Shown here in pieces: positions 11,887 to 11,902 of a stretch of DNA of 11,902 nucleotides. Source of the stretch: Puniceicoccales bacterium (GTDB lineage: Bacteria; Verrucomicrobiota; Verrucomicrobiia; Opitutales; LL51); contig JAISBJ010000020.1 of the NCBI GenBank assembly GCA_031266235.1, positions 1 to 11,902 on the forward strand, in the 5' to 3' direction. Both the position numbers and the translations under genes were made by a program. A model generated the notes under the pieces. It had not been told where the DNA came from, did no database searches, and saw nothing but the letters and a program-made list of their open reading frames with translations. Numbering within the stretch: the stretch's first letter is position 1; each line of letters starts with the position of its first letter.

Positions 11887-11902
11887 TAAAATTTTCTTTA
11901 AA

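Noticed and set aside
1..11902. A complete novel defence, toxin-antitoxin or biosynthetic system
   Set aside because: The genes belong to recognisable housekeeping, envelope and pilin-like families in several separate transcription units. The unusual signals are duplications, tail variation and tract lengths, not a coherent new operon.

Overview
The window is bacterial, with gene bodies of roughly 50% GC separated by very AT-rich spacers full of A and T runs. The best guess is a member of the PVC group (Verrucomicrobiota, perhaps the Opitutales/Puniceicoccales side, with Chlamydiota second). This rests on three things: tandem pseudopilin genes whose C-terminal half carries a GG(Y/F)xA(Y/F)LDGxVxW motif resembling the prepilin 'H-X9-DG' families abundant in PVC bacteria; a tRNA-guanine transglycosylase of Chlamydia-like appearance; and a secreted ankyrin-repeat protein. 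The placement is inference from remembered family features, not from a search.

Layout, left to right. Positions 1-282 hold the 3' end of a DUF58 gene. Three paralogous prepilin genes follow on the + strand (368-2708), and between the second and third lies the decayed 3' end of a further pilin copy (about 1908-1975). A small 4Fe-4S ferredoxin (-) diverges from a XerC-type tyrosine recombinase (+). Between xerC and the convergent methyltransferase gene lies a 147-bp tandem repeat array, which is a triplication of the 3' end of the methyltransferase gene. The methyltransferase, tgt and an acyl carrier protein form one minus-strand operon transcribed from about 6612. A HIT-family hydrolase diverges from it. 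A second minus-strand operon holds a CNNM/CBS membrane protein and a long GspF/PilC-like inner-membrane protein, coupled by an ATGA overlap. A secreted ankyrin-repeat protein containing a G9 tract runs divergently from that operon. The window ends with the RNase P RNA gene.

Functional links. The three pseudopilins and the GspF/PilC-like protein are parts of one kind of machine, a type II secretion or type IV pilus-like assembly system. The ATPase, secretin and prepilin peptidase are not in this window. The TGT has a glycine where preQ1-using enzymes have a pocket valine, which suggests salvage of queuine from a host or community. Together with the secreted ankyrin protein this hints at a host-associated life, but neither point proves it.

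Recurrent themes worth a second look are: repeated duplication and decay of gene 3' ends (pilin remnant, methyltransferase triplication); homopolymeric G tracts inside genes for exported proteins; and a near-absence of Shine-Dalgarno sequences, with candidate promoters lying very close to start codons. I see no CRISPR array, insertion sequence, tRNA gene or complete undescribed defence system.
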